Notes under the pieces: model-generated | Seen by the model: the letters and a program-made list of their open reading frames with translations, nothing else | Told to the model about the DNA's origin: nothing | Databases searched by the model: none | Assembly (NCBI RefSeq): GCF_000968015.1 | Contig: NZ_LACH01000047.1 | Coordinates: forward strand, 1 to 64,000 | Source of the DNA: Pseudomonas fluorescens | GTDB lineage: Bacteria; Pseudomonadota; Gammaproteobacteria; Pseudomonadales; Pseudomonadaceae | Reading direction: 5' to 3' | DNA: 64,000 bases | Shown: piece after piece, positions 18,242 through 27,924 of the stretch | How the letters are laid out: the number at the start of each line of letters is the position of its first letter | How positions within the stretch are numbered: position 1 is the first letter of the stretch | Position numbers and translations under genes: made by a program

Positions 18242-19248
18242 GTCTGATTCAACGCATCGACGCCCTCTTGCCGCAGACCCAATGCGGCAAGTGTGGCCAC
18301 CCCGGATGCAAACCGTACGCCGAAGGCATTGCCAGCGGCGAACCGATCAACAAATGCCCACCGGGCGGCAGCGAAACTATCGCGGCCCTGGCCGAGCTGT
18401 TGAAAGTCCCGGTGCTGGAACTGGACGTCAGTCGCGGTTCGGCCCCGGCGCAAATCGCCTACATTCGTGAGGCCGAGTGCATTGGTTGCACCAAGTGCAT
18501 CCAGGCCTGCCCGGTGGATGCCATTGTCGGCGCGGCGAAATTAATGCACACGGTGATCCTCGATGAATGCACCGGTTGTGACCTGTGCGTAGCGCCCTGC
18601 CCGGTGGATTGCATCGAAATGCGGCCGTTGCCGCTGGACACGGTGCTGCCGATTGTCGGCGGCCTGGCGTTCAGCCTTGAGGAACAACGCGCCAGAGCGG
18701 CCAAGCGCAATCACGCGCGACGCCGATTTGAACAGCGCAACGCTCGCCTGCATCGCGAAGAACAACAGAAAATCGCCGAACGTCAGGCCCGCGCCCAGCG
18801 CGCCGTGCAGCAAAGCGAGGTGGCGACGCTCGACCCGGTTCAGGCCGCTCTTGAGCGAGTCCGTACACAGAAGGCCGCAAATGCGGATACGGCGCTGAAA
18901 AAGGCCAAGATCGATCTGGCGATGAGTCGGGCGCAATTGAACAAGTCACTCAAGGCGTTCGGGCATCCGCCGACCTTCGAACAGCAGTCGCAACTGATCG
19001 TCCTGCAACAGCAGTTCGAGGCGGCCGAACAGGCTTTGGAGAAGCTGGAAAGTACTGCACCGCCAGCCGCGGCCCCCGTCGTTCCGGCAAAAAATGCGCA
19101 GCTGAATCGGGCAAAGATCCAGTTGGCCATGCGCCGCGCCGAACTCAAGAAAGCTCAAGCCAACGAAGCGCCGATTGAGCAGATCGAAGCCCTGGAACTC
19201 GCGGTGAATGAAGCCGAGCGTCAGGTAGATGCCTATGCCGCCCCTTGA
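18238..19248 (+). CDS. rsxB: Rnf/Rsx complex subunit B with long C-terminal tail
   Basis: This Fe-S protein begins directly at the domain with C16, C19, C24 and C40 ('QCGKCGHPGC'...'NKCPPGG'). The usual N-terminal membrane helix of ~30 residues is missing. Two ferredoxin clusters follow ('CIGCTKCIQACP', 'CTGCDLCVAPCP', about 80-125). The protein is 336 residues against about 190 normally. The extra ~190 residues are charged and helix-forming, with repeats such as 'KIDLAMSRAQLNK' and 'KIQLAMRRAELKK' that recall the C-terminal tail of RsxC. It overlaps rsxA by 4 bases and rsxD by 20. No rsxC gene is present. Confidence 0.88.
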   Translation: MSLIQRIDALLPQTQCGKCGHPGCKPYAEGIASGEPINKCPPGGSETIAALAELLKVPVLELDVSRGSAPAQIAYIREAECIGCTKCIQACPVDAIVGAAKLMHTVILDECTGCDLCVAPCPVDCIEMRPLPLDTVLPIVGGLAFSLEEQRARAAKRNHARRRFEQRNARLHREEQQKIAERQARAQRAVQQSEVATLDPVQAALERVRTQKAANADTALKKAKIDLAMSRAQLNKSLKAFGHPPTFEQQSQLIVLQQQFEAAEQALEKLESTAPPAAAPVVPAKNAQLNRAKIQLAMRRAELKKAQANEAPIEQIEALELAVNEAERQVDAYAAP

Positions 19249-20227
19249 ATCGGTCGACGAACGCCTCCAGCAAGCCATGAAGCTGGTATTGCTGGCCACC
19301 GTGCCGGGAATACTGGTGTTTTTCTGGCTGTATGGTTGGGGCGTGTTGATCAACCTGATTCTGACGGGTATTACCGCACTGGCCGTTGAAGCGACCGTGT
19401 TGCGCTTGCGCAAGCTTGCGCTGAAGCCGACCTTGAGCGACGGCAGTGCGCTCGTCAGCGCGACGCTGTTGGCGCTGGCCTTGCCGCCTTATTGCCCGTG
19501 GTGGCTGACGGTCTGTGCCGCGGCGTTCGCAATGGTGTTCGGCAAACACCTGTATGGCGGCGTTGGCAAGAACCCGTTCAACCCGGCAATGGTGGGCTTC
19601 GCCCTGGTGCTGGTGACCTTTCCCCAACAGATGACCCACTGGCCGTCATCCCATGGGCTGGGCCTGATCGGCGGTTTGCAGCAGGTGATCGGGTTCAGCC
19701 TCGGGCAGACGCCAGACGCTTGGGTTCAGGCCACGGCGCTGGACAGCCTGCGGATCAACAAAAGCTTGACCATGGACGAACTGTTTGCAATCAACCCGGC
19801 GTTCGGCCACTTCGGCGGCCGAGGCATGGAATGGGTCAACCTGGCCTTTCTGGCGGGCGGCGCGTTTCTGCTGCAACGACGGGTGTTCAGCTGGCATGCG
19901 CCGGTCGGCATGCTCGCCAGCCTGTTCATCATTAGCCTGCTGTGCTGGAACGGCTCGGGCTCCGACTCCCATGGTTCGCCGCTGTTTCATCTGTTCACTG
20001 GCGCGAGCATGCTGGGTGCATTCTTCATCGTCACCGAACCGGTGTCCGGCGCAAAAAGCCCCGGCGCACGACTGCTGTTCGGCGCGGGCGTCGGGCTGCT
20101 GACGTACCTGATTCGTACCTGGGGAGGTTATCCGGACGGCGTCGCCTTCGCCGTACTGTCGATGAACCTCTGTGTGCCCGCGCTGGAGCGGTTTGCCGCC
20201 TCCAGACTGGAACGGGGTGCGCCATGA
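19229..20227 (+). CDS. rsxD: Rnf/Rsx complex subunit D
   Basis: This polytopic membrane subunit of the NqrB/RnfD family is 332 residues. The expected covalent-FMN site (D-x2-[ST]-G-A-T-P-L) is recognisable as 'DAWVQATALD', with the acceptor threonine kept at residue 169 but the preceding residues changed. An ATG at 19235 fits the AGG ribosome site slightly better than 19229. The gene overlaps rsxB by 20 bases and rsxG by 4. In canonical operons rsxC would lie between B and D. Confidence 0.9.
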   Translation: MPMPPLESVDERLQQAMKLVLLATVPGILVFFWLYGWGVLINLILTGITALAVEATVLRLRKLALKPTLSDGSALVSATLLALALPPYCPWWLTVCAAAFAMVFGKHLYGGVGKNPFNPAMVGFALVLVTFPQQMTHWPSSHGLGLIGGLQQVIGFSLGQTPDAWVQATALDSLRINKSLTMDELFAINPAFGHFGGRGMEWVNLAFLAGGAFLLQRRVFSWHAPVGMLASLFIISLLCWNGSGSDSHGSPLFHLFTGASMLGAFFIVTEPVSGAKSPGARLLFGAGVGLLTYLIRTWGGYPDGVAFAVLSMNLCVPALERFAASRLERGAP

Positions 20228-20835
20228 GCCGAGCGTCGAGCGTTGTGATCCTGGTGGTGCTGGCAGGCCTGGGGATTGGCGCGACTTACCTCGTGCAACA
20301 CGCCAGCGCGCCGCGCATTGCGGCCGAACAGCGCCTGATCGACAGTCGTAACCTGCTGGACCTGCTCCCGACTGAAAGCTACGACAATCAGCCGCTGGAA
20401 CAGCCACTCGCCCTCGAAAATACTGGGCTGGCCAACAGCACGCTGCTAGGTGGCTACCTGGCGACCAAAACTGGCCAACCCAGCGCCGTGTTGCTGCGCA
20501 GCCAGACCCTGGGCTACGAGGGTTCCATCGAATTGCTGATCGCTATCGGCGCAAACGGTAAGGTGCTGGGCGTCAAAACGCTCAAGCAATCGGAAACGCC
20601 GGGGCTGGGCGGTCGACTCGCTGACTGGCCCAATGCCTGGCTTCAGGCTTTTTCCGGAAAGTCCCGAACAGAACCTGCCGACAATGGCTGGGCCTTGAAA
20701 AAGGATCAGGGGCAATTCGATCAAATGGCGGGGGCGACCATTACTTCGAGAGCGGTCATCAACGCCATCCATGACGCGTTGCGCTACTTCGACGAACATC
20801 AGCAACAGTTGATCGGGAGCAGCGCTCATGAATAA
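20224..20835 (+). CDS. rsxG: Rnf/Rsx complex subunit G (flavoprotein)
   Basis: The 203-residue product has one N-terminal membrane anchor (about 5-25) and a periplasmic FMN-binding domain. Conserved features are 'KQSETPGLGG' and the flavinylation motif 'MAGATITSRAV' with Thr172 intact. ApbE would attach FMN there. No apbE gene is in the window. It overlaps rsxD (ATGA) and rsxE (8 bases). Confidence 0.93.
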   Translation: MSRASSVVILVVLAGLGIGATYLVQHASAPRIAAEQRLIDSRNLLDLLPTESYDNQPLEQPLALENTGLANSTLLGGYLATKTGQPSAVLLRSQTLGYEGSIELLIAIGANGKVLGVKTLKQSETPGLGGRLADWPNAWLQAFSGKSRTEPADNGWALKKDQGQFDQMAGATITSRAVINAIHDALRYFDEHQQQLIGSSAHE

Positions 20836-21415
20836 GTCATCGACGCTGCAGAATTCACTGATGCTTGCGCCGCTGATCGGTGCCACAGACTCATTGGTGT
20901 CCGCTGTGGGCTTGTGGCTGATGTTCATCGTGGTGATCAGTGCCTTTGGAGTGAGCATGGGCGCGTTGCGATCCCGGCTTGTCCCGGCGACACATTTGCT
21001 TGCCAGCGTCTTGCTGGCGGCCACGCTGACCAGCTGCGCGGAGCTCGCCGCGCAAGTCTGGTCGCTGCAATGGCACCAACATGTAGGGTTCTATGCAGGA
21101 TTGATTGCCTTGCAATGCGTTGTGCTGGAGCACACCGGTTTTCTCCAGAGCGCCTGGCGTGATCGCCTGCGCCTGTGTGGCCTGTTCGGCGCGTTGATGG
21201 CGGGCCTTGGCGTGCTGCGCGAATTCATCGGCAACGGAACATTCGGCAGCCATCTGCCATGGCTGGCTGGCACTGCGCAAGCGGGCTGGCAAGGCTGGGT
21301 ACTGACCGCCGACGGTGGCTTGCACCTGGCCACCCTGGCCCCTGGTGGATTCATTCTGCTGGGACTGCTGATCGCCGCACGTCAGGCCTGGACCCGCTCG
21401 ACGCACTCTCACTGA
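20828..21415 (+). CDS. rsxE: Rnf/Rsx complex subunit E, diverged
   Basis: This membrane subunit is paralogous to RsxA, 195 residues, with a shortened N-terminus. Where canonical RsxE has LCPLL, this protein has 'LAPLIG' (Ala14). The second conserved cysteine is kept ('ALQCVVL', Cys97). The signature 'LREFIGNGTFG' is retained. Together with RsxA, three of four expected cluster-binding cysteines are gone. nth begins 25 bases downstream. Confidence 0.87.
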   Translation: MNKSSTLQNSLMLAPLIGATDSLVSAVGLWLMFIVVISAFGVSMGALRSRLVPATHLLASVLLAATLTSCAELAAQVWSLQWHQHVGFYAGLIALQCVVLEHTGFLQSAWRDRLRLCGLFGALMAGLGVLREFIGNGTFGSHLPWLAGTAQAGWQGWVLTADGGLHLATLAPGGFILLGLLIAARQAWTRSTHSH

Positions 21416-21440
21416 CCGCCTTCGAGGAAACGCACTGCCC

Positions 21441-22079
21441 ATGAATGCCGCAAAACGTCTGGAAATTTTTCGCCGGTTTCACGAAGACAACCCGGAACCG
21501 AAGACCGAACTGGCCTACTCCTCGCCGTTCGAATTGTTGATCTCCGTAATTCTCTCGGCGCAGTCGACCGATGTCGGTGTCAACAAGGCCACCGCCAAGC
21601 TCTACCCGGTGGCCAATACACCGGCGGCAATTTATGCCTTGGGTGTCGAGGGACTGTCGGAATACATCAAGACCATCGGCCTGTTTAACAGCAAAGCGAA
21701 AAACGTGATCGAGACCTGTCGCTTGCTGATGGAGCGTCATGGAGGCGAAGTGCCGCAAACCCGTGAAGAGCTGGAAGCGTTACCCGGCGTCGGCCGCAAA
21801 ACCGCCAATGTGGTGCTCAACACCGCATTCCGTCAGCTGACCATGGCCGTGGACACGCATATTTTCCGGGTCAGCAATCGTACCGGCATAGCACCAGGCA
21901 AAAATGTGGTCGAGGTTGAGCAAAAACTCATGAAGTTCGTGCCGAAGGAATATCTGCTCGACTCCCATCACTGGCTGATCCTCCACGGACGCTACGTTTG
22001 CCTTGCCCGCAAGCCCCGCTGTGGCAGCTGCCGGATCGAAGACTTGTGCGAATACAAGCAAAAGACATCGGACGATTGA
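21441..22079 (+). CDS. nth: endonuclease III
   Basis: This DNA glycosylase/AP lyase removes oxidised pyrimidines. It is 212 residues. The helix-hairpin-helix 'LPGVGRKTANVV' contains catalytic Lys120, and Asp138 lies in 'TMAVDTHIFRV'. The C-terminal [4Fe-4S] motif C-x6-C-x2-C-x5-C is intact ('CLARKPRCGSCRIEDLCEY'). It lies at the end of the rsx operon, the standard gamma-proteobacterial order. Confidence 0.98.
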   Translation: MNAAKRLEIFRRFHEDNPEPKTELAYSSPFELLISVILSAQSTDVGVNKATAKLYPVANTPAAIYALGVEGLSEYIKTIGLFNSKAKNVIETCRLLMERHGGEVPQTREELEALPGVGRKTANVVLNTAFRQLTMAVDTHIFRVSNRTGIAPGKNVVEVEQKLMKFVPKEYLLDSHHWLILHGRYVCLARKPRCGSCRIEDLCEYKQKTSDD

Positions 22080-22185
22080 GGCGCTATTAGGATTTTCGAT
22101 TTACCGATTGAAAAAATCTTTTTTACCCGCAGGGAGATTATCGATATAAGGAGCGCCAAAGGCCGTCTTAGCCTGGAGTAACACT

Positions 22186-22365
22186 ATGAGCACTGGCAAA
22201 GAGCAATTGGACGTAGAAGACGACTTCACCCCTGTCGAGGCAGATGATGCTGAGCCGGTGGTTGAAGTGGCGAAGACCAACCTGAGCAAACGCCGTACCA
22301 TCGACAATCTGCTGGAGGAGCGCCGACTGCAAAAGCAATTGGCCGATTACGACTTTGATCTATGA
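22186..22365 (+). CDS. PA3496-family small protein
   Basis: The product is a 59-residue acidic protein with the family C-terminus 'RRTIDNLLEERRLQKQL' followed by DYDFDL. The PA3496 family is annotated as a putative envelope-integrity protein, with no established function. GGAG lies at good spacing before the ATG. In P. aeruginosa the gene also follows nth. A terminator comes immediately after. Confidence 0.87.
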   Translation: MSTGKEQLDVEDDFTPVEADDAEPVVEVAKTNLSKRRTIDNLLEERRLQKQLADYDFDL

Positions 22366-22370
22366 CACCT

Positions 22371-22397
22371 AAAAGCCTCCCGAAACGGAGGCTTTTT
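22371..22397 (+). terminator. terminator after PA3496-like gene
   Basis: AAAAGCCTCC-cgaaac-GGAGGCTTTTT forms a compact intrinsic terminator. Confidence 0.9.
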
Positions 22398-22455
22398 ACT
22401 AAGTGCCGACCCCTGCCCCCCCCCGCTCATCGCGCCTTGTCAAACGCTGAGACAG

Positions 22456-23082
22456 TCACACCAGACCATTGCGTTGAGCCAATTCGATCAGGTCTACCAG
22501 GGACCGAGCATTGAGTTTCAACAACAGGCGGGTCTTGTAAGTACTGACGGTCTTGTTGCTGAGGAACATTCCATCGGCAATCTCCTTGTTGGTCTTGCCT
22601 CGGGCCAACTGTTGCAAGACCATCATCTCCCGTCCCGACAGTCGATCCACCATATCGGCTTCACTGGCGTTGCCCAAACTGGAACGTACGGTGTGCAAGG
22701 CTTGATTCGGAAAGTAACTGTAGCCCGACAATACTGCCTTAATTGCACTGAGCAACTCAGTGAGGTCCTGTTGTTTGCAGACATACCCGGCGGCACCGGA
22801 TTGCATGCAGCGCATAGAAAAATGCCCAGGTGCCTGGGAAGTTAATATCAGCACTTTCATGGGCATCGCTGTCGATGTCAGACGCGCAATGACTTCCAGC
22901 CCATCAAGTTTCGGTATTCCAATATCCAGGATGACAATATCCGGCATATGCTCACGGGCAAGTTGCAACGCATCCACGCCATTATCTGTCTCTGCAATAA
23001 CTTCGTAGCCGTGACGCTCCATTAGCATACGTACCGCAAGACGAATGACGGGGTGATCATCCACGATCAGCACTTTATTCAT
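22456..23082 (-). CDS. NarL/FixJ-type response regulator
   Basis: This is a two-domain regulator of 208 residues. The receiver domain has D8/D9, a phospho-acceptor Asp in 'DIVILDIGIPKLDG', and Lys in 'GYVCKQQD'. A LuxR-type HTH covers about 145-205 ('LSGREMMVLQQLARGKTNKEIA'). It resembles the BvgA/EvgA/GacA subgroup. No sensor kinase is adjacent, so its partner is unknown. The start at 23082 (MNKVLIVDDHP) is chosen over a TTG four codons upstream. The gene is divergent from the unusual A+C-rich gap. Confidence 0.9.
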   Translation of the reverse strand: MNKVLIVDDHPVIRLAVRMLMERHGYEVIAETDNGVDALQLAREHMPDIVILDIGIPKLDGLEVIARLTSTAMPMKVLILTSQAPGHFSMRCMQSGAAGYVCKQQDLTELLSAIKAVLSGYSYFPNQALHTVRSSLGNASEADMVDRLSGREMMVLQQLARGKTNKEIADGMFLSNKTVSTYKTRLLLKLNARSLVDLIELAQRNGLV

Positions 23083-23094
23083 GGGCAAGTCCAA

Positions 23095-23660
23095 TTTTCG
23101 CTGTTCGAATTTTTAGAGCCCGCACGATAGCCTAGTCGTTTCACCCATGGCATGCCGCCCCCCTCGGCCACCCACACCGAGAGACATTCCCTACAGACAT
23201 TAAAGAAAAGTCTTACAAAATCCCCAAAAATACCGCGGCGGTAAAGTTTTTATAAACCTGAAAACATTTCGAATATTCGCAGTTTTTTTGTTTCTGTTTA
23301 CAACCAGAAAATCAAATACCTGGGCTCGTCGCAAGAGATCCAACGAATACCGACTATTGAGCTACCCTTAAAAGTAACTGATATTTACCACTTCAAATCC
23401 CATACCACAAACACCGCACCTCAAGGATGTAATAAAAAATCACACCAGGCAACACTTCAACAACAAATTCAACCCAACACTATCTAAAACCCAACAACAG
23501 AGGCACCCGCTACACGCCCAATACCGCTACTATCAAACCTTCGCAACCAACAATTAAAAGGAGTACTGCACCAACATAAACACCGACCACTTAGTTATTA
23601 AAATGAAAACTAAAAACATCAATCAACCGAGAAAAGACAATATTCCAATGAGCAAAAAAC
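23095..23660. other. A+C-rich, G-poor non-coding gap
   Basis: About 570 bases hold no gene I can support. The plus strand is strikingly poor in G: in 23401-23520 I count 11 G and 43 C in 120 bases. It may include the promoter and leader of the 23661 gene and the response-regulator promoter. C-rich, G-poor unstructured RNA of this kind is what Rho loads on, but that is inference. The composition differs from the rest of the window and could mark foreign or degraded DNA. Confidence 0.6.
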
Positions 23661-24293
23661 ATGATCAAATTAAAGAAAAAAATCTTCAACCCCATGACAG
23701 TTATTGCAATATTTGCCGCTATTTCTGAAACATCGGCCGCCGTCTCACTGCCCTTTCTCGACAATAAGGAGCGGGAGCTTTATGTCTGGTTCCTGATCAG
23801 TTTCCCTTTTTATTTGCTTTTTCTTTTCTTCGCCACACTCAACTTCAACTACCGGTCGCTGTACGCGCCATCCGACTTCGGCAAGGGAAAGCATTTTATA
23901 AAAGTGATGGACAACGCTGAACGCGGTCAGCGGCCCGATAACCTGAAGGCCCCTCCCGTCCGGATCGGTATTCAGACGGGCCTCTCGGTTCTACAGCACA
24001 TTTGCCTGGCCGAGCCGCTAGATAACCTGCACATCGTCGATGCGCGGTGGCTAAACAAGAAAATGGAATTCGGTGCCTGGATCGAAAAAAACCGCCCCCC
24101 ACAGGGAAACCCAGCACAAGTGATCGTATTTCTCACCTGTACCGATTCGGAGGAATTACTGAAGGAAAGCGCAAGCAAGCAATCAAAACAGGCAAAGAAT
24201 CGCAGCAGCCCAACGCTTTGCATTGCTTACAATTTGAATTCACACGGTCTGACGATTCTTGATCACTCTTTTTACCTGACACGCAGCAGGTAA
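23661..24293 (+). CDS. hypothetical membrane protein
   Basis: The product is 210 residues and not a family I recognise. Two hydrophobic segments near residues 12-32 and 41-61 form a hairpin anchor. The remainder (about 65-210) is a soluble alpha/beta-looking domain with no known motif. No good ribosome-binding site precedes the ATG, and codon use and the AT-rich upstream region differ from neighbours, consistent with acquired DNA. A shorter overlapping frame from 23603 (41 codons) was judged unlikely. Confidence 0.6.
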   Translation: MIKLKKKIFNPMTVIAIFAAISETSAAVSLPFLDNKERELYVWFLISFPFYLLFLFFATLNFNYRSLYAPSDFGKGKHFIKVMDNAERGQRPDNLKAPPVRIGIQTGLSVLQHICLAEPLDNLHIVDARWLNKKMEFGAWIEKNRPPQGNPAQVIVFLTCTDSEELLKESASKQSKQAKNRSSPTLCIAYNLNSHGLTILDHSFYLTRSR

Positions 24294-24395
24294 CGCTTGA
24301 AGAGCATTCAGAGAGAGGAAACAGAAGGAAGGTATTACAGATACAAAAAGAGCGCTGATAACACGATGTCCGGCAGGAAAACTCCCCCTATTCAG

Positions 24396-24434
24396 AATTG
24401 TGGCCTTGTCACCGACAAGGCCACAACTCTTTCA
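24396..24434 (-). terminator. argG terminator
   Basis: The long stem TTGTGGCCTTGTC/GACAAGGCCACAA lies just past the argG stop, with only short A/T runs. It could act on either strand. Confidence 0.7.
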
Positions 24435-24462
24435 ACGTCGTTGCACTACGGTTTCAAAGATC

Positions 24463-25680
<1,218 letters not shown>

Positions 25681-25809
25681 GCCATCACTCCACGGGGTTC
25701 TACGGAAAGCCGTCAAGTCTACCGCTCATGCAGGATAATTTACAGAGGCGCGACAGCTTATGACGACGAAGCGACAGATTATGTCGAGTGCGCGACGACA
25801 ACAGCGGGT

Positions 25810-26718
25810 TCAGGAGGTCGACGCGGCGCTCGCCGATGCAGTGGCCTGAGGGGCCGGCGTTTCGGTGGGCGCAACGCGCGCGAGGTGCACATTGACCCGA
25901 CGGTTCTTCGCCCGGTTGGCGGAATTGGTATTGGGCGCCAATGGATAACGCTCGCCGTGAAAGCGCACGGTGATCTGCGATTCCTGAATGCCGTTGGCCT
26001 TGAAGAACTCCATGACGGCCAAGGCCCGACGCCGCGACAGATCACGATTGGTCAGGCGGTTGCCACTGTTGTCGGAGTGGCCATCGAGTTCGATGTGGTT
26101 GACCGTCGGATCAGCCTTCATGAACTCCAGCATCACTTGCAATTGAGCCTTGGCCTGCGCGTCGAGATCGATGCCTTCGCCGGGGAAGCCGATCTGCGAT
26201 TGTTTAACCTGTTCGAAATTCTTCGGCAGCAGCTTCGCCACGCAGCCTTGATAGTCGTTGAAGGCCTGGCTGAACTTGACCGGCAACAGGCGCACTTCCG
26301 ACACCCGGCCATCCCCCGAGTAATGTCGAACGACCGGACTGCGGCCATCCATCAGGCCACTGATCAAGCGGCCGGCCTGAACTTGTGAACTGTTGAACAA
26401 CACTTTGCCGCTGCCGATCCGCACAGAACCGAGGTTGATGTCACCACGCCCCGGCTGCCACGGTGCAGCCGCCGCCAGCAAAGTGGCCGAACCACCGCCG
26501 ATCATCGCGTTGTAGGCCTTCAGACGAAACGTCGCTTGCTCGCCAGCGCGGCGCACGAACTCACCCGAACCAAAATCGGTGATCGGTTGACTCAGGCGGC
26601 ACTCGAACTTGTCTCCTTCGACTTTCCACTCGATGCTCTCCAGACGGGTCTGGAAAGTGAGCGCCATCGCAGGAAGGCTGGCAAACACGCTGAGCAAGGC
26701 TAAATAACGCTGGCGCAC
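25810..26718 (-). CDS. motY: sodium-type flagellar stator protein MotY
   Basis: MotY is a periplasmic/outer-membrane T-ring protein that supports stator assembly and flagellar motility. The start is GTG at 26718, with TGGAG at proper spacing. A signal peptide (about 1-20) is followed by the MotY N-terminal domain and an OmpA-like peptidoglycan-binding domain (about 180-285) with 'HIELDGHSDNSGNRLTN' and 'NRRVNVHL'. Its place between argG and pyrC matches PA3526. No other flagellar genes are nearby. Confidence 0.92.
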   Translation of the reverse strand: MRQRYLALLSVFASLPAMALTFQTRLESIEWKVEGDKFECRLSQPITDFGSGEFVRRAGEQATFRLKAYNAMIGGGSATLLAAAAPWQPGRGDINLGSVRIGSGKVLFNSSQVQAGRLISGLMDGRSPVVRHYSGDGRVSEVRLLPVKFSQAFNDYQGCVAKLLPKNFEQVKQSQIGFPGEGIDLDAQAKAQLQVMLEFMKADPTVNHIELDGHSDNSGNRLTNRDLSRRRALAVMEFFKANGIQESQITVRFHGERYPLAPNTNSANRAKNRRVNVHLARVAPTETPAPQATASASAASTS

Positions 26719-26877
26719 GGGAGGCTCCACTGGCTTCTACAACAAAAAGACCGACACACAGATGTTTACGGCATACCTGTTGGATATCGGAAGCTTCCAG
26801 CAAAACTTGATAGCGAGTGCCTGGAAGAGTCTTTTCCGGTAGCATTCCCCTCAGTTTGACCCGCCTGGAATCCCCTC

Positions 26878-27924
26878 ATGTCCGACCGCCTGACCCTGCT
26901 GCGTCCCGACGACTGGCATATTCATCTTCGCGATGGTGCTGTGTTGCCCAATACAGTCGCGGATGTCGCGCGCACCTTTGGTCGCGCCATCATCATGCCC
27001 AACCTGGTACCTCCGGTGCGTAACACCGCTGAAGCCGACGGCTATCGCCAGCGGATTCTCGCTGCACGCCCGGCTGGCAGCCGCTTCGAACCGTTGATGG
27101 TGCTGTACCTGACCGACCGCACCCAACCCGAAGAAATTCGCGAGGCCAAGGCCAGCGGCTTCATTCACGCCGCCAAGCTGTACCCGGCCGGCGCGACCAC
27201 CAACTCGGACTCTGGTGTCACCAGCATCGACAAGATTTTCCCTGCACTTGAGGCCATGGCCGAAGTCGGGATGCCCTTGCTGGTTCATGGTGAAGTCACC
27301 CGTGGCGATGTCGACGTGTTCGATCGCGAAAAAATCTTTATCGATGAGCACATGCGTCGTGTGGTCGAGCGTTTCCCGACGCTCAAAGTGGTGTTCGAAC
27401 ACATCACCACCGCTGACGCCGTGCAGTTCGTCAACGAGGCTTCGGCCAATGTTGGCGCGACCATCACCGCGCATCACCTGCTGTACAACCGCAACCACAT
27501 GCTGGTGGGCGGGATTCGGCCGCACTTCTATTGCCTGCCGATCCTCAAGCGCAACACCCATCAGGAAGCCCTGCTCGACGCCGCCACCAGCGGCAGCGAC
27601 AAGTTCTTCCTCGGCACCGACTCGGCGCCCCATGCCCAGCACGCCAAAGAAGCCGCTTGCGGCTGTGCCGGTTGCTACACCGCTTATGCAGCGATCGAGA
27701 TGTATGCCGAAGCCTTCGAACAGCGCAACGCGCTGGACAAGCTCGAAGCCTTCGCCAGCCTGAACGGCCCGCGTTTCTACGGCCTGCCGGTGAACACCGA
27801 TCGCATCACCCTGGTCCGCGAAGAGTGGACCGCCCCAACCAGCCTGCCATTTGGCGAGCTGACCGTAATCCCGCTGCGCGCCGGTGAAAAACTGCGCTGG
27901 CGCCTGCTGGAGGAACACGCGTGA
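26878..27924 (+). CDS. pyrC: dihydroorotase
   Basis: This class II dihydroorotase (348 residues) cyclises carbamoyl-aspartate in pyrimidine synthesis. Zinc ligands His14 and His16 lie in 'WHIHLRDG'. The likely carboxylated lysine is in 'HAAKLYPAGATTNSDSG'. Further metal residues occur in 'LLVHGE', 'FEHITT' and 'GTDSAPH'. Its stop overlaps the rnt start by four bases. Confidence 0.98.
   Translation: MSDRLTLLRPDDWHIHLRDGAVLPNTVADVARTFGRAIIMPNLVPPVRNTAEADGYRQRILAARPAGSRFEPLMVLYLTDRTQPEEIREAKASGFIHAAKLYPAGATTNSDSGVTSIDKIFPALEAMAEVGMPLLVHGEVTRGDVDVFDREKIFIDEHMRRVVERFPTLKVVFEHITTADAVQFVNEASANVGATITAHHLLYNRNHMLVGGIRPHFYCLPILKRNTHQEALLDAATSGSDKFFLGTDSAPHAQHAKEAACGCAGCYTAYAAIEMYAEAFEQRNALDKLEAFASLNGPRFYGLPVNTDRITLVREEWTAPTSLPFGELTVIPLRAGEKLRWRLLEEHA

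Noticed and set aside
19997..20020. TGAS motif in RsxD taken as a lost flavin-attachment site
   Set aside because: The true site by position and context is DAWVQATALD, where the threonine (169) is kept, so no loss is claimed.
23603..23728. A 41-codon frame overlapping the start of the 23661 membrane protein
   Set aside because: It has no ribosome site and no recognisable features. The overlapping frame encodes convincing membrane helices, so it is the better call.
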